A stretch of DNA of 64,000 nucleotides, taken from assembly GCA_938016265.1 (NCBI GenBank), contig CALLWB010000007.1, forward strand, positions 44,191 to 108,190, read 5' to 3'. The translations under genes were made by a program, and so were the position numbers. This DNA is from an uncultured Saprospiraceae bacterium (lineage in GTDB: Bacteria > Bacteroidota > Bacteroidia > Chitinophagales > Saprospiraceae). Of the stretch, positions 55,733 through 64,000 are shown piece after piece (position 1 is the stretch's first letter; every line of letters starts with the position of its first letter). Under the pieces are notes generated by a model. The model was not told where the DNA came from, searched no databases, and worked only from the letters and a program-made list of their open reading frames with translations.

Positions 55733-56596
55733 TCAAACTGCAACAACCCCAAACTCTGCCACCCCAGTCAACTGCAAACTGACATCCCACAACTGTTTCG
55801 CTTTTTGCATGTCTTCTCCCAAAGCAGCAGTTTTTCGAATCTTCTTTTTGTCAAAATACGCTCCAGTCACCTTGGCAACTTCCGGTGAAGTCGCTAAATG
55901 AATAGATGTCGCTGCGCCCTTTTCTGGGGAAATCATAAAAAATTTGGCCGCTATTGGGATAAGAAAACGCATAAGTCCTGAGCCGGTCTCCCTTCCAAAA
56001 TTAGTCGCCACCACCCCAGGATGCAGGCAATTGACGGTCATCACCCCTTTCATTCTGGAAGCGAGTTCCCGAGTAAACAAAATGTTACATAGCTTCGATT
56101 GGCAATAGGCGGCGAACTGTTTATATTCTTTTTCACTCTGCAGATTGTCAAAGTCTAGTTTGGCAGGTCGGTGCGCCTCTGAAGACACATTGACAATTCG
56201 TGGATTCGTTCCAGCTTTCAAGGCATCCAACAAATAATGAGTCGTCAAAAAGTAACCAAGATGATTTAACGCAAAGGTCATCTCCAGTCCATCTACCGTG
56301 AATTTTCGCTCACCAAACATACCTCCAGCATTATTTACCAGTACATCCAACTTCGAATAGCGCTCCCGAAAAGCTAATCCAAACTCCAGAATCGAAGCTT
56401 GAGACGAGAGATCGCACAACATCAAATCTACTTGACTATTGCCGGTTTGACGGACAATATCCTCCTTGGCTTTTGTTCCTTTCTCTTCGGAGCGACAGAC
56501 CATTATTATGTGGGCGCCTTGCTTTGCAAGAGACTGAGCAGTTATTTTGCCAATCCCATTGTTTGCCCCTGTTATTAATATTGATTGCTGGCTCAT
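55733..56596 (-). CDS. Short-chain dehydrogenase, retinol dehydrogenase-like
   Basis: 287 residues. Cofactor motif TGANNGIGK (residues 8-16), NNAGG (about 91), catalytic Ser in VNVSSEAH and YCQSK with Tyr/Lys (about 157-161), LHPGVVATNF after it. Arg in VCRSEEKG suggests NADP preference. It resembles WWOX/retinol dehydrogenase-type SDRs. Substrate unknown. Monocistronic; a 99-bp gap separates it from the divergent gene at 56696. Confidence 0.92.
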   Translation of the reverse strand: MSQQSILITGANNGIGKITAQSLAKQGAHIIMVCRSEEKGTKAKEDIVRQTGNSQVDLMLCDLSSQASILEFGLAFRERYSKLDVLVNNAGGMFGERKFTVDGLEMTFALNHLGYFLTTHYLLDALKAGTNPRIVNVSSEAHRPAKLDFDNLQSEKEYKQFAAYCQSKLCNILFTRELASRMKGVMTVNCLHPGVVATNFGRETGSGLMRFLIPIAAKFFMISPEKGAATSIHLATSPEVAKVTGAYFDKKKIRKTAALGEDMQKAKQLWDVSLQLTGVAEFGVVAV

Positions 56597-56695
56597 TGTG
56601 AAGATGTTTGTTGTTTGTTCGCCACTAATTAAATGTATTTTTTTAAAAAATGTTAGTTTTATGCAAAATTATTCTGCTTTCGCAAATTAATCATC

Positions 56696-57298
56696 ATGCT
56701 TGAATTCATATTTGGAAGACGTTATCGACATTTAGAGAACCAAATGTCCATCTTAGGGCATCGTTTGGGTATTCCTGCGGTTAAGCCTCCCGGTGGATGG
56801 AAGCCATTTATGAACAACTTTCCGCGCATTAAAGGAACCCTCATGGGCCGGGATTTCCATCTTCACATTTACACAAAAGGCAGTGGCAAAAACAAACGCA
56901 CGTTTATGACCTTCACCCTAAGTGTTGCCAACAAGTATGAATACACCTTAACCTTATACAAAGAAAGACTTTGGTCTAAGATTGGAAAAATGGTAGGGAT
57001 GCAAGACATCGAGGTCGGCGATCCGCCATTTGACAAAAACTTCATCGTAAAGTCCAACGACGATTATTTTGCACAGGAAGTATTAAAAGACAAGCAAACA
57101 AAAGATTATTTCATGTATATCCTTCCGGGAATGTATGGCGAATTTAACTTCGTAGGCCAGGAAATCAGTTTCAAGCAAGAAGGCATCATGCGCTACGAAA
57201 GAGACAGAGTACAGATAGAACACACGATTGAAACGGCGTTGATCCTAGCAGAAAAAATTGAAAAATTTGCCAATGATAGGGATACGACTAGGTGGTAA
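56696..57298 (+). CDS. Cytoplasmic protein of unknown function
   Basis: 200 residues, no signal or membrane helix. The N-terminal 60 residues are helical (MLEFIFGRRYRHLENQMSILGHRLG). The rest is beta-rich with a charged surface: GRDFHLHIYTKGSGKNKRTFMTFTLSV, and a C-terminal helix. It has the general look of DUF3137-like proteins but I would not assign it. Expressed from its own gap; it diverges from the SDR gene. Confidence 0.6.
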   Translation: MLEFIFGRRYRHLENQMSILGHRLGIPAVKPPGGWKPFMNNFPRIKGTLMGRDFHLHIYTKGSGKNKRTFMTFTLSVANKYEYTLTLYKERLWSKIGKMVGMQDIEVGDPPFDKNFIVKSNDDYFAQEVLKDKQTKDYFMYILPGMYGEFNFVGQEISFKQEGIMRYERDRVQIEHTIETALILAEKIEKFANDRDTTRW

Positions 57299-57387
57299 AA
57301 TTAATGCGAGAATGAGTGAATGCCTTAATGCGCAGCAATTTAGTTTAAAAAAACAAACAACGTGTTTTGTTGACTCCAGGGCATCCT

Positions 57388-57738
57388 TCAATTTGTTGAA
57401 ACCAGACTAGCAAAAAAACCTATTAATGCTGGTAAAATTAACATCATAAAAAGTAACAGAGAAAGATACTGATATGACCTTACTTTTTTTGCTATTGCAA
57501 TAGATTGCGGTTTCTCTTTATCCAAAAATCTCTTAAAGTAAGGCAATGCCAAAAATTGAATTCTAACGTTATAGTTCTCAAAGGTATAAACCGATAAATA
57601 AGAGTTGTAAACACCAAATTCTTCTGGTAGCACCTCCTTCAGATACTTCAAATGATAAAACCCTTTGATCGTGCTTACAATTATACACAATGTTAAAATT
57701 GTAAAATATACCCCAACTAAGATTAATGTATTTGCCAT
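57388..57738 (-). CDS. Two-helix membrane protein of unknown function
   Basis: 116 residues. Helices lie at about 5-26 and 90-113, with a hydrophilic segment between them (EEFGVYNSYLSVYTFENYNVR). Similar in layout to small stress-type membrane proteins but with no recognisable motif. Its start lies 18 bp after the end of the PHP-domain gene, same direction, so the pair should be co-transcribed. Confidence 0.6.
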   Translation of the reverse strand: MANTLILVGVYFTILTLCIIVSTIKGFYHLKYLKEVLPEEFGVYNSYLSVYTFENYNVRIQFLALPYFKRFLDKEKPQSIAIAKKVRSYQYLSLLLFMMLILPALIGFFASLVSTN

Positions 57739-57756
57739 ATCTGTCGCAGAATAGTC

Positions 57757-58980
57757 CTAGCGAATAACAATCGCTCGCGATAATGCCCAATAATGCGTTT
57801 CTGTAGGACCAGCGCCAACTGAAGCAGTATAAACACCTGGTTCCCCATCGATCTCGACCTGTATATCAAATGATTCGCCTCCTGTTATTGGTTGATTCAA
57901 TAATTCTTCAGAGGTAAGCTCTGGGGTGGTGAGATGGTCTGGTCTTGGATCATTGCAACTAGTAGAACGTTTAAGGATCACATTTCCATTTGGTTGTGTA
58001 GCATCAAAAGTTCCTCGCAATCGAATAAATTTTGTTTCTGTAGACTCTTTAAGGCATAAGGAAGCATCATAGCCATCAATAAACAATCGACTATCGCCTT
58101 CAAAAATGGCCGTTTTCCCTGCTTGAAGTCCTATCATAATCGAGGGCCAATCCAAACTCGTTGCAAACACTGCAGTCGTCGGATATCCCAGAGAAGGATC
58201 GAAAGTAGAGCCTGGCGGATCCGTAAATACCCGATGGCAATCACTCCCACCTACAGCCACTTTGTCTCTCCCTGCAAGCAAATCACAAACCCATGCGTCA
58301 TGAGCAAACTGATCGTACTGATCAAATCCAAGCGTACCATTCCAAATTTCTATCGCATCATAGTCATAACTTGTCCAGTCATACGTCACCCACTTAAAAA
58401 TACCGTACGGGTGATTTAAGATCGCAAAACAGCCTGCATCTTTTGCTTGTTGGATGGTCTGTGCGCCATTGACTGTTTCTCTGGGGCGGTCGATGAAGGC
58501 GATATTGGGGTCAAAAGTGTTGAGGTCCATTGGTAGACAGCCAATATGGCCAGTTGGTAAATTAGGATTGCTGTCTAATGATCGTGGGCTGATCTCATTG
58601 CCGTCTATCATTTTGAAGGAAGCATCAGAAAGCGTAGCTGCTTCATCCCAATAAGGGAATTCTGGTCCTAGATTAAATAGTGCCGGATCTTCGGCGGAGG
58701 TCGTGGGATCACTGCCAGTGCTGTTGCTGTGGTCGGTGAGTACTACAAAATCTAGTCCCCGTTGTTTCGCTATTTGTTTGATGTCTGCTGGATAGCTGTC
58801 GCCTCCGGTGTCATTGCTCGCTCCGGTGGCGTGGACGTGGAAGTCGCCAAAGTACCATTGTCCTGGAGGATCTGCTTCATAATCTGGTCCGCAAGTAGCA
58901 GGTGGATTGTCCCTTTTGCAACCGGAGAGCAGCAGGCAACTTATGAATAAAAACAAGTGGAAATTGGACAATCTGGTCAT
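57757..58980 (-). CDS. PHP-domain (CehA/McbA-type) metal-dependent hydrolase lipoprotein
   Basis: 407 residues with a lipobox LLLSGC (Cys21). The PHP metal site is visible in DFHVHATG (HxH, about residue 50), VVLTDHSN, and later NHPYG and GGSDCHR. CehA/McbA enzymes are phosphoesterases or hydrolases acting on the cell surface. The last 100 residues form a beta domain with IDGEPGVYTASVGAG. The two-helix protein gene follows 18 bp after its stop. The gap upstream holds a TTA-rich hairpin. Confidence 0.85.
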   Translation of the reverse strand: MTRLSNFHLFLFISCLLLSGCKRDNPPATCGPDYEADPPGQWYFGDFHVHATGASNDTGGDSYPADIKQIAKQRGLDFVVLTDHSNSTGSDPTTSAEDPALFNLGPEFPYWDEAATLSDASFKMIDGNEISPRSLDSNPNLPTGHIGCLPMDLNTFDPNIAFIDRPRETVNGAQTIQQAKDAGCFAILNHPYGIFKWVTYDWTSYDYDAIEIWNGTLGFDQYDQFAHDAWVCDLLAGRDKVAVGGSDCHRVFTDPPGSTFDPSLGYPTTAVFATSLDWPSIMIGLQAGKTAIFEGDSRLFIDGYDASLCLKESTETKFIRLRGTFDATQPNGNVILKRSTSCNDPRPDHLTTPELTSEELLNQPITGGESFDIQVEIDGEPGVYTASVGAGPTETHYWALSRAIVIR

Positions 58981-58987
58981 GATTTTC

Positions 58988-59086
58988 TAATTGAGTTATT
59001 AGTTACTCGGTTATTGAGTTACTAGGTTATTTGGTGTCGATACACTTAATAATCCAACTAATATACTTAATTACTAAATCAACTTA
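58988..59086. repeat. TTA-rich intergenic hairpin, copy 5
   Basis: Left arm TTGAGTTATTAGTTACTCGG then TTATTGAGTTACTAGGTTATT, centre GGTGTCGATAC, right arm CTTAATAATCCAACTAATAT then ACTTAATTACTAAATC in the opposite sense. It resembles copy 2 in arm sequence (TTATTGAGTTACTA is shared). It fills the gap between the PHP gene and the T9SS cargo gene. Confidence 0.55.
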
Positions 59087-59147
59087 AAAACTAACCTCCA
59101 ATTATCTACTTCTGTTTTAAATAAATTGGCTGAAACAATTCCTTAGA

Positions 59148-60410
59148 CTACTCCTTCACAAATTTCGCTTGGAAAACCTGCCCTTCGTTTTCTGCTCGCA
59201 AAAGATAAATACCAGAAGCCAAATCCGCAACCGACAACGCCCCGTTATGCTGCCTAAACACCTTCAACAATTGTCCAGAAGCAGCATACAATTCGATAGC
59301 AAAATCATTGGACAAATCAACCGTCAACAGCTCGTTGGTGGGATTTGGAAAGACTTCGAATTGGGCAACGACTGGTGATTCGAGACCAGTATTGATTTTA
59401 TTGTAATAGGCATTAGCAAACTCGGTGTTGTCGCACTCCAATTCTACAAAGTTTTCAAGAAGCGGGGCAGCGCTGGTCACTTGTCCGGTTAGCGCATTCA
59501 ATATAAGCAGCTGCCTGCCATTAGCCGGAGAGCTAACAAAAGCCATGAAGGACTGAGTTGCTTGGTGATAGGTAGATGTCCCTAGACCAACCCCAGCATT
59601 ATAAGTAGACATTTGAGGAATCAATAGGATATCGGTTATGACTCCCGTTTGCTGATCAATTGAAGACCAATAGACGGTTTGGCTACTTAAAGTAGGTTTA
59701 TGCATTCCATATACGGTATTTGTGCTGACATCAAACTGCAATTCTGCAAGATAACCAACAGGAATTGGCGCACTATAAACGATAGCCCCACTTTTCATAT
59801 CGATGGTATACAAACTTTTACCTCCAGCGCCATCAGCCCCTAGCACAATGTAATGTCCCAGATTAGAGTCAAAAGTAGAAGAGCCTGCAACTACTGCCTG
59901 AATTGTAGGATAACTACCTACCAGGGTTTGTGCTCCTGTAAGTAAATCTACACTATAAATCTTACTATTGGAATACCCATACAGGATGTCTTCTTTCAGA
60001 TCATACTCCAACTCAATAGGCGGTGCTAGACTAGCCAAAGGTGCGTTATTGACAATAAATCCATTGGATACGTCCAAGTTGTAGATCCGACGAATATTCT
60101 GATCATCCACTCCCCAAAAAATAAATCGTTTATTAAAATGATCGAAGGTAGAAGACCCTAGAACTATACCATTCAAATCTGGCACAATTCCTTGAGAAGT
60201 TTGTATTCCGGTGTTTTCATCAATATCCACCAGATGATTATTTCCAATTGGAAAACCATTAGGTTCAATAATTGTATCGCCGTAAGCGGTAATGAAGGTA
60301 TCCATCATTTCTCCGGTTTGCTCAAACCACAATCCATACAAGTCGGTAGTTTGTGCGTTGGAGAAAAAAGAAAGAAAAAGAAACAAGAGGATTGGAAATG
60401 ACTTTTTCAT
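59148..60410 (-). CDS. T9SS type A sorting-domain secreted protein
   Basis: 420 residues. A signal peptide ends at FSNAQ. Residues about 25-335 are repeated blocks with GSSTFDHFNKRFIFWG, GSSTFDSNLGHYIVLG and GTSTYHQATQSFMAF, each followed by a short Asp/Gly-rich strand set, as in beta-propellers. The last 80 residues are a type A sorting domain: FEVFPNPTNELLTVDLS, then LYAASGQLLK and SGIYLLRAENEGQVFQAKFVKE. Such proteins are exported by the T9SS encoded in this window and attached or released at the surface. Specific role unknown. Confidence 0.88.
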   Translation of the reverse strand: MKKSFPILLFLFLSFFSNAQTTDLYGLWFEQTGEMMDTFITAYGDTIIEPNGFPIGNNHLVDIDENTGIQTSQGIVPDLNGIVLGSSTFDHFNKRFIFWGVDDQNIRRIYNLDVSNGFIVNNAPLASLAPPIELEYDLKEDILYGYSNSKIYSVDLLTGAQTLVGSYPTIQAVVAGSSTFDSNLGHYIVLGADGAGGKSLYTIDMKSGAIVYSAPIPVGYLAELQFDVSTNTVYGMHKPTLSSQTVYWSSIDQQTGVITDILLIPQMSTYNAGVGLGTSTYHQATQSFMAFVSSPANGRQLLILNALTGQVTSAAPLLENFVELECDNTEFANAYYNKINTGLESPVVAQFEVFPNPTNELLTVDLSNDFAIELYAASGQLLKVFRQHNGALSVADLASGIYLLRAENEGQVFQAKFVKE

Positions 60411-60581
60411 AAGATGAATTTTAATGGTGGTTATTCCAAAATAAGGATTTAAAAATACTTTTTTTCTTAAAAATTTAATTTACCGAAAATCTCAAGTACG
60501 GTTACTTGAAACACATGTTGGCAATACCAGGTGGAGATTTAATATATAAAACAATGGAGCCTTCAAAATGTTTAAACCTGC

Positions 60582-61976
60582 TCAATTAGGCAGCTTTTCT
60601 ATAAGCCACCTTCGTTCCGCTACCTCCTTCGCTTCTTCAATATTTGAGCGCAGTTTGGCAACCTTTTGTTTGTCTTTTGTATTCAATCGAATCAACTTTT
60701 TCGCAAATCGTACGAGGTTTAAATATTGCCGCTGATTGGTTTTAGACAACAACCGATTCCGTAATAAAAACAACCGAAAGCTTTCCAAGAGCGACTCCAT
60801 CGCATCCAGTTCGCTCAGCTCGAAATACGTCTTCAAAAGCAACCATCTGCCATCAAGTGCATAATAAAGATCCTGGTAGACGACCTCTCTCAACAAGCTA
60901 ATGACCTTATCGTAATTGCCTTTGTGAAAATGAAGATTTGCCATATTGTACGTCAGCGCATTTGCTCTGAAGTCTGCAGGCAAGCGTTCATTTTGCTCTT
61001 TGATAAACGCTTCAATCCAATTGTATTCTTTTAAGCGAAGGCCGAGAGAAACTATGTTTTTATAATCCCATGGCAATAATTCTCCATTTTTAAGGATGAT
61101 ACCTTTAGCAAGAATTGCTTGATAAATTTCGAACAATTCTTTGTAAAAAACAACATTCCCTTTATTAATTTTTTTGATACAATAGTTCTGGGCGAAAATA
61201 AACATATCTCTGATTTCCAAAGGAGGGAATAAGGAGCTATGCGTAGTTAATAGTTTTTTGAGGTCGTAGAAATGAACGAATTGTTCCGGTTCTAATAAGG
61301 TTTTGGCAATTTTGTAATAAATAGCAATTGAGGGCACCTCCAAATAACCTTCCTTCCTTAAAACTGGCAAAATTTTGGCGATCAAGGAAAGTTCAATATC
61401 TAGATTTAGTACATTTTTATAGTTTAATGCATTGCAGTAATTTTTCAGTTTTTGCGTCAGGAAATAGCAATCCAGCATTTTGTCGGCTGTTCCAAGATTG
61501 ACCTGCTTAGTTAACTGTATACTTTTTACTTGAAAATTGTCGACATGTTGTTCCAGGGCATATCGATTCATAAAATAAGTAGCATCTCGGTAGTTATTCT
61601 TCTCATAAAGACTCCTTAGATTTCGTTCTACACTAAGGAAATGTTTGTCGAGATCCCGATCATTCAAAACGGCTAATACATCATTGCCTTTTCTAACATT
61701 CAATTTCCGATAAGCCGAAACACCCAGAAATTCCTGAATTAGTTTTGTCAAATCAGCACACCACCTTCTAAATTGAATGTCATTAAATCTAACCTCCGGA
61801 CAGATTTTCTTCCAAACTTCCTCCTTATTCTTAGCTGGATAATCTCGAAGAAGCACATACAAATCAACTAACCGACTATTTTCATTAAAATAGGGCGAAC
61901 GGATGAACTTTTCGAACTCCTTTTGCTCCGAAATCGAAAGCGAATTCCAAATAATATGAAGCTTTGTTTTTTTCAA
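60582..61976 (-). CDS. Helical protein of unknown function
   Basis: 464 residues, almost wholly alpha-helical and Leu/Lys-rich, without signal peptide. The N-terminus ILHIIWNSLSISEQKEFEKFIRSPYFNEN-type opening and a run of TPR-like helix pairs are a recurring hypothetical type in Saprospiria-like genomes. Repeats are too degenerate to call TPR safely. No catalytic motif is seen. It lies between the T9SS cargo gene and the repeat protein at 62259, facing away from the latter. Confidence 0.6.
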   Translation of the reverse strand: MKKTKLHIIWNSLSISEQKEFEKFIRSPYFNENSRLVDLYVLLRDYPAKNKEEVWKKICPEVRFNDIQFRRWCADLTKLIQEFLGVSAYRKLNVRKGNDVLAVLNDRDLDKHFLSVERNLRSLYEKNNYRDATYFMNRYALEQHVDNFQVKSIQLTKQVNLGTADKMLDCYFLTQKLKNYCNALNYKNVLNLDIELSLIAKILPVLRKEGYLEVPSIAIYYKIAKTLLEPEQFVHFYDLKKLLTTHSSLFPPLEIRDMFIFAQNYCIKKINKGNVVFYKELFEIYQAILAKGIILKNGELLPWDYKNIVSLGLRLKEYNWIEAFIKEQNERLPADFRANALTYNMANLHFHKGNYDKVISLLREVVYQDLYYALDGRWLLLKTYFELSELDAMESLLESFRLFLLRNRLLSKTNQRQYLNLVRFAKKLIRLNTKDKQKVAKLRSNIEEAKEVAERRWLIEKLPN

Positions 61977-62258
61977 GTATGGTTCCTGCTAACTTTTTTG
62001 TATTTTGATAATGCAATCAAGATAATAAAAATTCACCTATCAATCACAAAACAAAACAACCGAATCACCTAAACTATTAATTGAGAGGGAATTAGTAGTT
62101 TCAATAATTTAAAAAGTCAATCACAATACTGATAATATGTACTTTTTTTAACCTATTATTGATCGCATCTTTATAAGGTAAAGGAGTCTAATGACCGAAA
62201 ATCTCGGCTTGGGCCCTACCTCAAAAGTTACTTGTAAAACAATACAAATACAGCCGTT

Positions 62259-64000
62259 ATGCGAAAAAATAGTACACTAAACCTTCTCCAATACATTTGG
62301 TTACCGTGCCTTATGTTGTTTTCTTTTATGAATCAAAGTCAAGCCCAGATTTGTGTGTATACAATCTTGAGCAATACAAACAACCTAACGGTAGACTTGG
62401 ATCTTGGCCCAAGTCCAGGAACGGTTGGTACCCTGACAGCTGCCAAATGGTACTACACCACAGGTACTGTATTGCAAACACAAATCGGTGTTGGCAATCC
62501 AGTAGCTACAACCTATACATTCCCGGCTCCCGGCACTTATAATGTATGTGCGGAATACACCTCCTCCGTAATTGGTTGTGATGGAACAATTTGTAAAAGC
62601 ATCACTGTTGGAAACACCTGTACGATTGATTACAGCGCCAACTTCCTCAATGATTCTACAGGAGTTTTTCAAATCGTAAATAATACGCCCAATCAGCAAT
62701 ACCTAAACATACAATGGTTGGTTACTGAAGCGACTACAGGGCCACAAGCCTCTGGGACCGGCGATCCGTTTACTTATGTATTTCCATATTCAGGAGTTTA
62801 CGAGGTCTGTGTTCGAGCAGAATTTATCGATGCAAACAGCCCATCTCCTTTTCAATGCATCGCAGATACTTGCTACACGTTCACGATCAATTTACCAACT
62901 ACGACACCTTGTCAATACCAAATCAACAGCACTACAAATAACTTGACTGTAGACTTGGAATTAACTGGCCTAGCCAATTCACCAACACCACCAGATATCG
63001 ACTGGTACTACCAGACCAGCTCTAGCGGACCAAAAAATTATGTAGGCATAGGTACACCACTTTCCTATACTTTCCCTTCAGCAGGCACCTATCAAGTTTG
63101 TGCGGAATACGAATTCACAGGTACAGCTTGCGCAGGCACAGTCTGCGAGACAATCACCGTTACAGCACCACCAACGCCTTCTTGCTCTATTGACTTCACT
63201 GCAAACTTCCCGAATGATTCGACTGGAGTTTTCGCAGTAGTTCCAGTTATTAACAACTTCCCTTATCAAAATATTCAATGGTTAGTTTCTGACTCGAATG
63301 GACCGATTGGCAATGGTATGGGTGATCCATTCACTTATGTTTTCCCTGCTTCTGGTACTTATGAGGTTTGTGTTCGAGCTGAAGTGATCGATCCTAATAA
63401 TCCTAGTGTGGTGTGTGTAGCAGATACTTGCTACAACTTTACCATAAATATTCAAACGCCGCCTACTTGTCAATATACTATTGCTAGCCAGATCAATAAT
63501 CTTGATGTAAACCTTGCTCTTGTTGGTTCCGCAATTTGGCAAGTACCTTCTCAAGTAAGATGGTATTATACCAACCTTAATGGTGTACTTGTTCCAATTG
63601 GAAATGGTTCACCCGTTTCATATACCTTCCCTGCTGCTGGCACCTATCAAGTATGTGCAGAATACGAAGAGCCAGGAACGACTTGTGCAGGAACTGTTTG
63701 TGAGACAATCACAGTAACTGCGGCACCAACGCCTTCTTGCTCGATTGACTTCACTGCAAACTTCCCGAATGATTCGACTGGAGTTTTCGCAATAGTTCCT
63801 ATTTTCAATCCTGCTCCATTTCAAAATATTCAATGGTTGGTCTCTGACTCAAATGGACCGATTGCCAATGGCACGGGCGATCCTTTCACCTATGTTTTCC
63901 CTGCTTCTGGAAATTATGAAGTTTGTTTAAGGGCAGAAATAGTAGACCCTAACAATCCTAGTGTGGTTTGTGTGGCAGATACTTGCTACAACTTTACGAT
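62259..64000 (+). CDS. Large A/B-repeat PKD-like secreted protein, 3' end outside window
   Basis: The frame runs from ATG 62259 through the right edge with no stop. A signal peptide (MRKNSTLNLLQYIWLPCLML..., ending QSQAQ) is followed by alternating Ig-like units. A-type units open with CxYxIxSxxNNLxVDL (near 62352, 62910 and 63469) and B-type units with CxIDFxANFxNDSTGVF (near 62621, 63184 and 63739); both carry YxFPxxGxYxVC. Six units in 1.7 kb give a period of about 560 bases per pair. The pairs of Cys suggest one disulphide per unit. As a T9SS cargo the missing 3' end should carry a sorting domain. Likely adhesin or structural surface filament. Confidence 0.88.
   Translation, partial: MRKNSTLNLLQYIWLPCLMLFSFMNQSQAQICVYTILSNTNNLTVDLDLGPSPGTVGTLTAAKWYYTTGTVLQTQIGVGNPVATTYTFPAPGTYNVCAEYTSSVIGCDGTICKSITVGNTCTIDYSANFLNDSTGVFQIVNNTPNQQYLNIQWLVTEATTGPQASGTGDPFTYVFPYSGVYEVCVRAEFIDANSPSPFQCIADTCYTFTINLPTTTPCQYQINSTTNNLTVDLELTGLANSPTPPDIDWYYQTSSSGPKNYVGIGTPLSYTFPSAGTYQVCAEYEFTGTACAGTVCETITVTAPPTPSCSIDFTANFPNDSTGVFAVVPVINNFPYQNIQWLVSDSNGPIGNGMGDPFTYVFPASGTYEVCVRAEVIDPNNPSVVCVADTCYNFTINIQTPPTCQYTIASQINNLDVNLALVGSAIWQVPSQVRWYYTNLNGVLVPIGNGSPVSYTFPAAGTYQVCAEYEEPGTTCAGTVCETITVTAAPTPSCSIDFTANFPNDSTGVFAIVPIFNPAPFQNIQWLVSDSNGPIANGTGDPFTYVFPASGNYEVCLRAEIVDPNNPSVVCVADTCYNFT

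Noticed and set aside
1..64000. CRISPR array
   Set aside because: No series of regularly spaced identical short repeats was seen; the regular repeats at 62259-64000 are protein-coding and long.

Overview
The window reads as chromosome from a gliding, aerobic member of the Bacteroidota, most likely the Saprospiria group. The phylum call is strong. It rests on a complete type IX secretion core (porP/gldK-gldL-gldM-gldN plus sprE/porW), on T9SS cargo with a type A sorting domain, on many Bacteroidota-style lipoproteins, on GSII-type glutamine synthetase, and on -7 boxes of the TAnnTTTG kind. The class call is inference from gene style only. Base composition is AT-rich, all three stop codons are in use, and few genes need a Shine-Dalgarno.

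Layout. 1-7.8 kb: the 3' part of a peptidase S74 surface protein, sprE/porW, then a forward operon of M23 peptidase, bactofilin, two small ATP-synthase-associated membrane proteins and a biotin carboxyl carrier protein, and a convergent Na+/Ca2+ exchanger. 7.9-13.7 kb: the leftward T9SS block porP-like, gldK, gldL, gldM, gldN, closed by a terminator. 13.8-24.3 kb: a long leftward run with a YyaL-type thioredoxin-domain protein, hemD, a DUF4271 protein, then the methylmalonyl-CoA mutase group mutB-mutA, two surface proteins and the mutase chaperone meaB. 24.5-36.4 kb: a soluble PAS histidine kinase, M28 peptidase, amidase, methyltransferase, M15-like peptidase, the E2 of 2-oxoglutarate dehydrogenase, two paralogous Cys-rich lipoproteins, hemW and a BamA/TamA-like barrel. 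36.7-45.6 kb: a second S74 protein, a PKD-type surface protein, a 2-hydroxyacid dehydrogenase, glutamine synthetase, a membrane histidine kinase and an RhlE-type helicase.

45.8-53.9 kb is the accessory part. A 2069-residue protein begins with a DUF4157 domain (HELSH), followed by what looks like a second, degenerate DUF4157 domain, a coiled coil and about 1450 residues of repetitive beta-rich sequence. Its stop overlaps the start of a small four-helix membrane protein. The pair is flanked by direct repeats: the 3' end of an intact secreted endonuclease/phosphatase-fold gene on the right and a decayed copy of the same 3' end on the left, offset by about 7.14 kb. This is the best candidate in the window for an undescribed system. 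DUF4157 proteins are known as cargo or companions of contractile injection systems, but no such structural genes are present here.

53.9-64 kb: a REP-like palindrome pair, a decayed gene that still shares an ATGA junction with a small membrane protein, a DUF4230 protein, an SDR, a PHP-domain hydrolase, a T9SS type A cargo protein, a helical protein of unknown role, and the 5' part of a large repeat protein (62259 to beyond the right edge) built of alternating A and B PKD-like units.

Other threads: a family of low-complexity TTA-rich hairpins sits in at least five intergenic gaps, and a truncated tRNA with a CUA anticodon lies near 44.25 kb, fused to an orphan reading frame.
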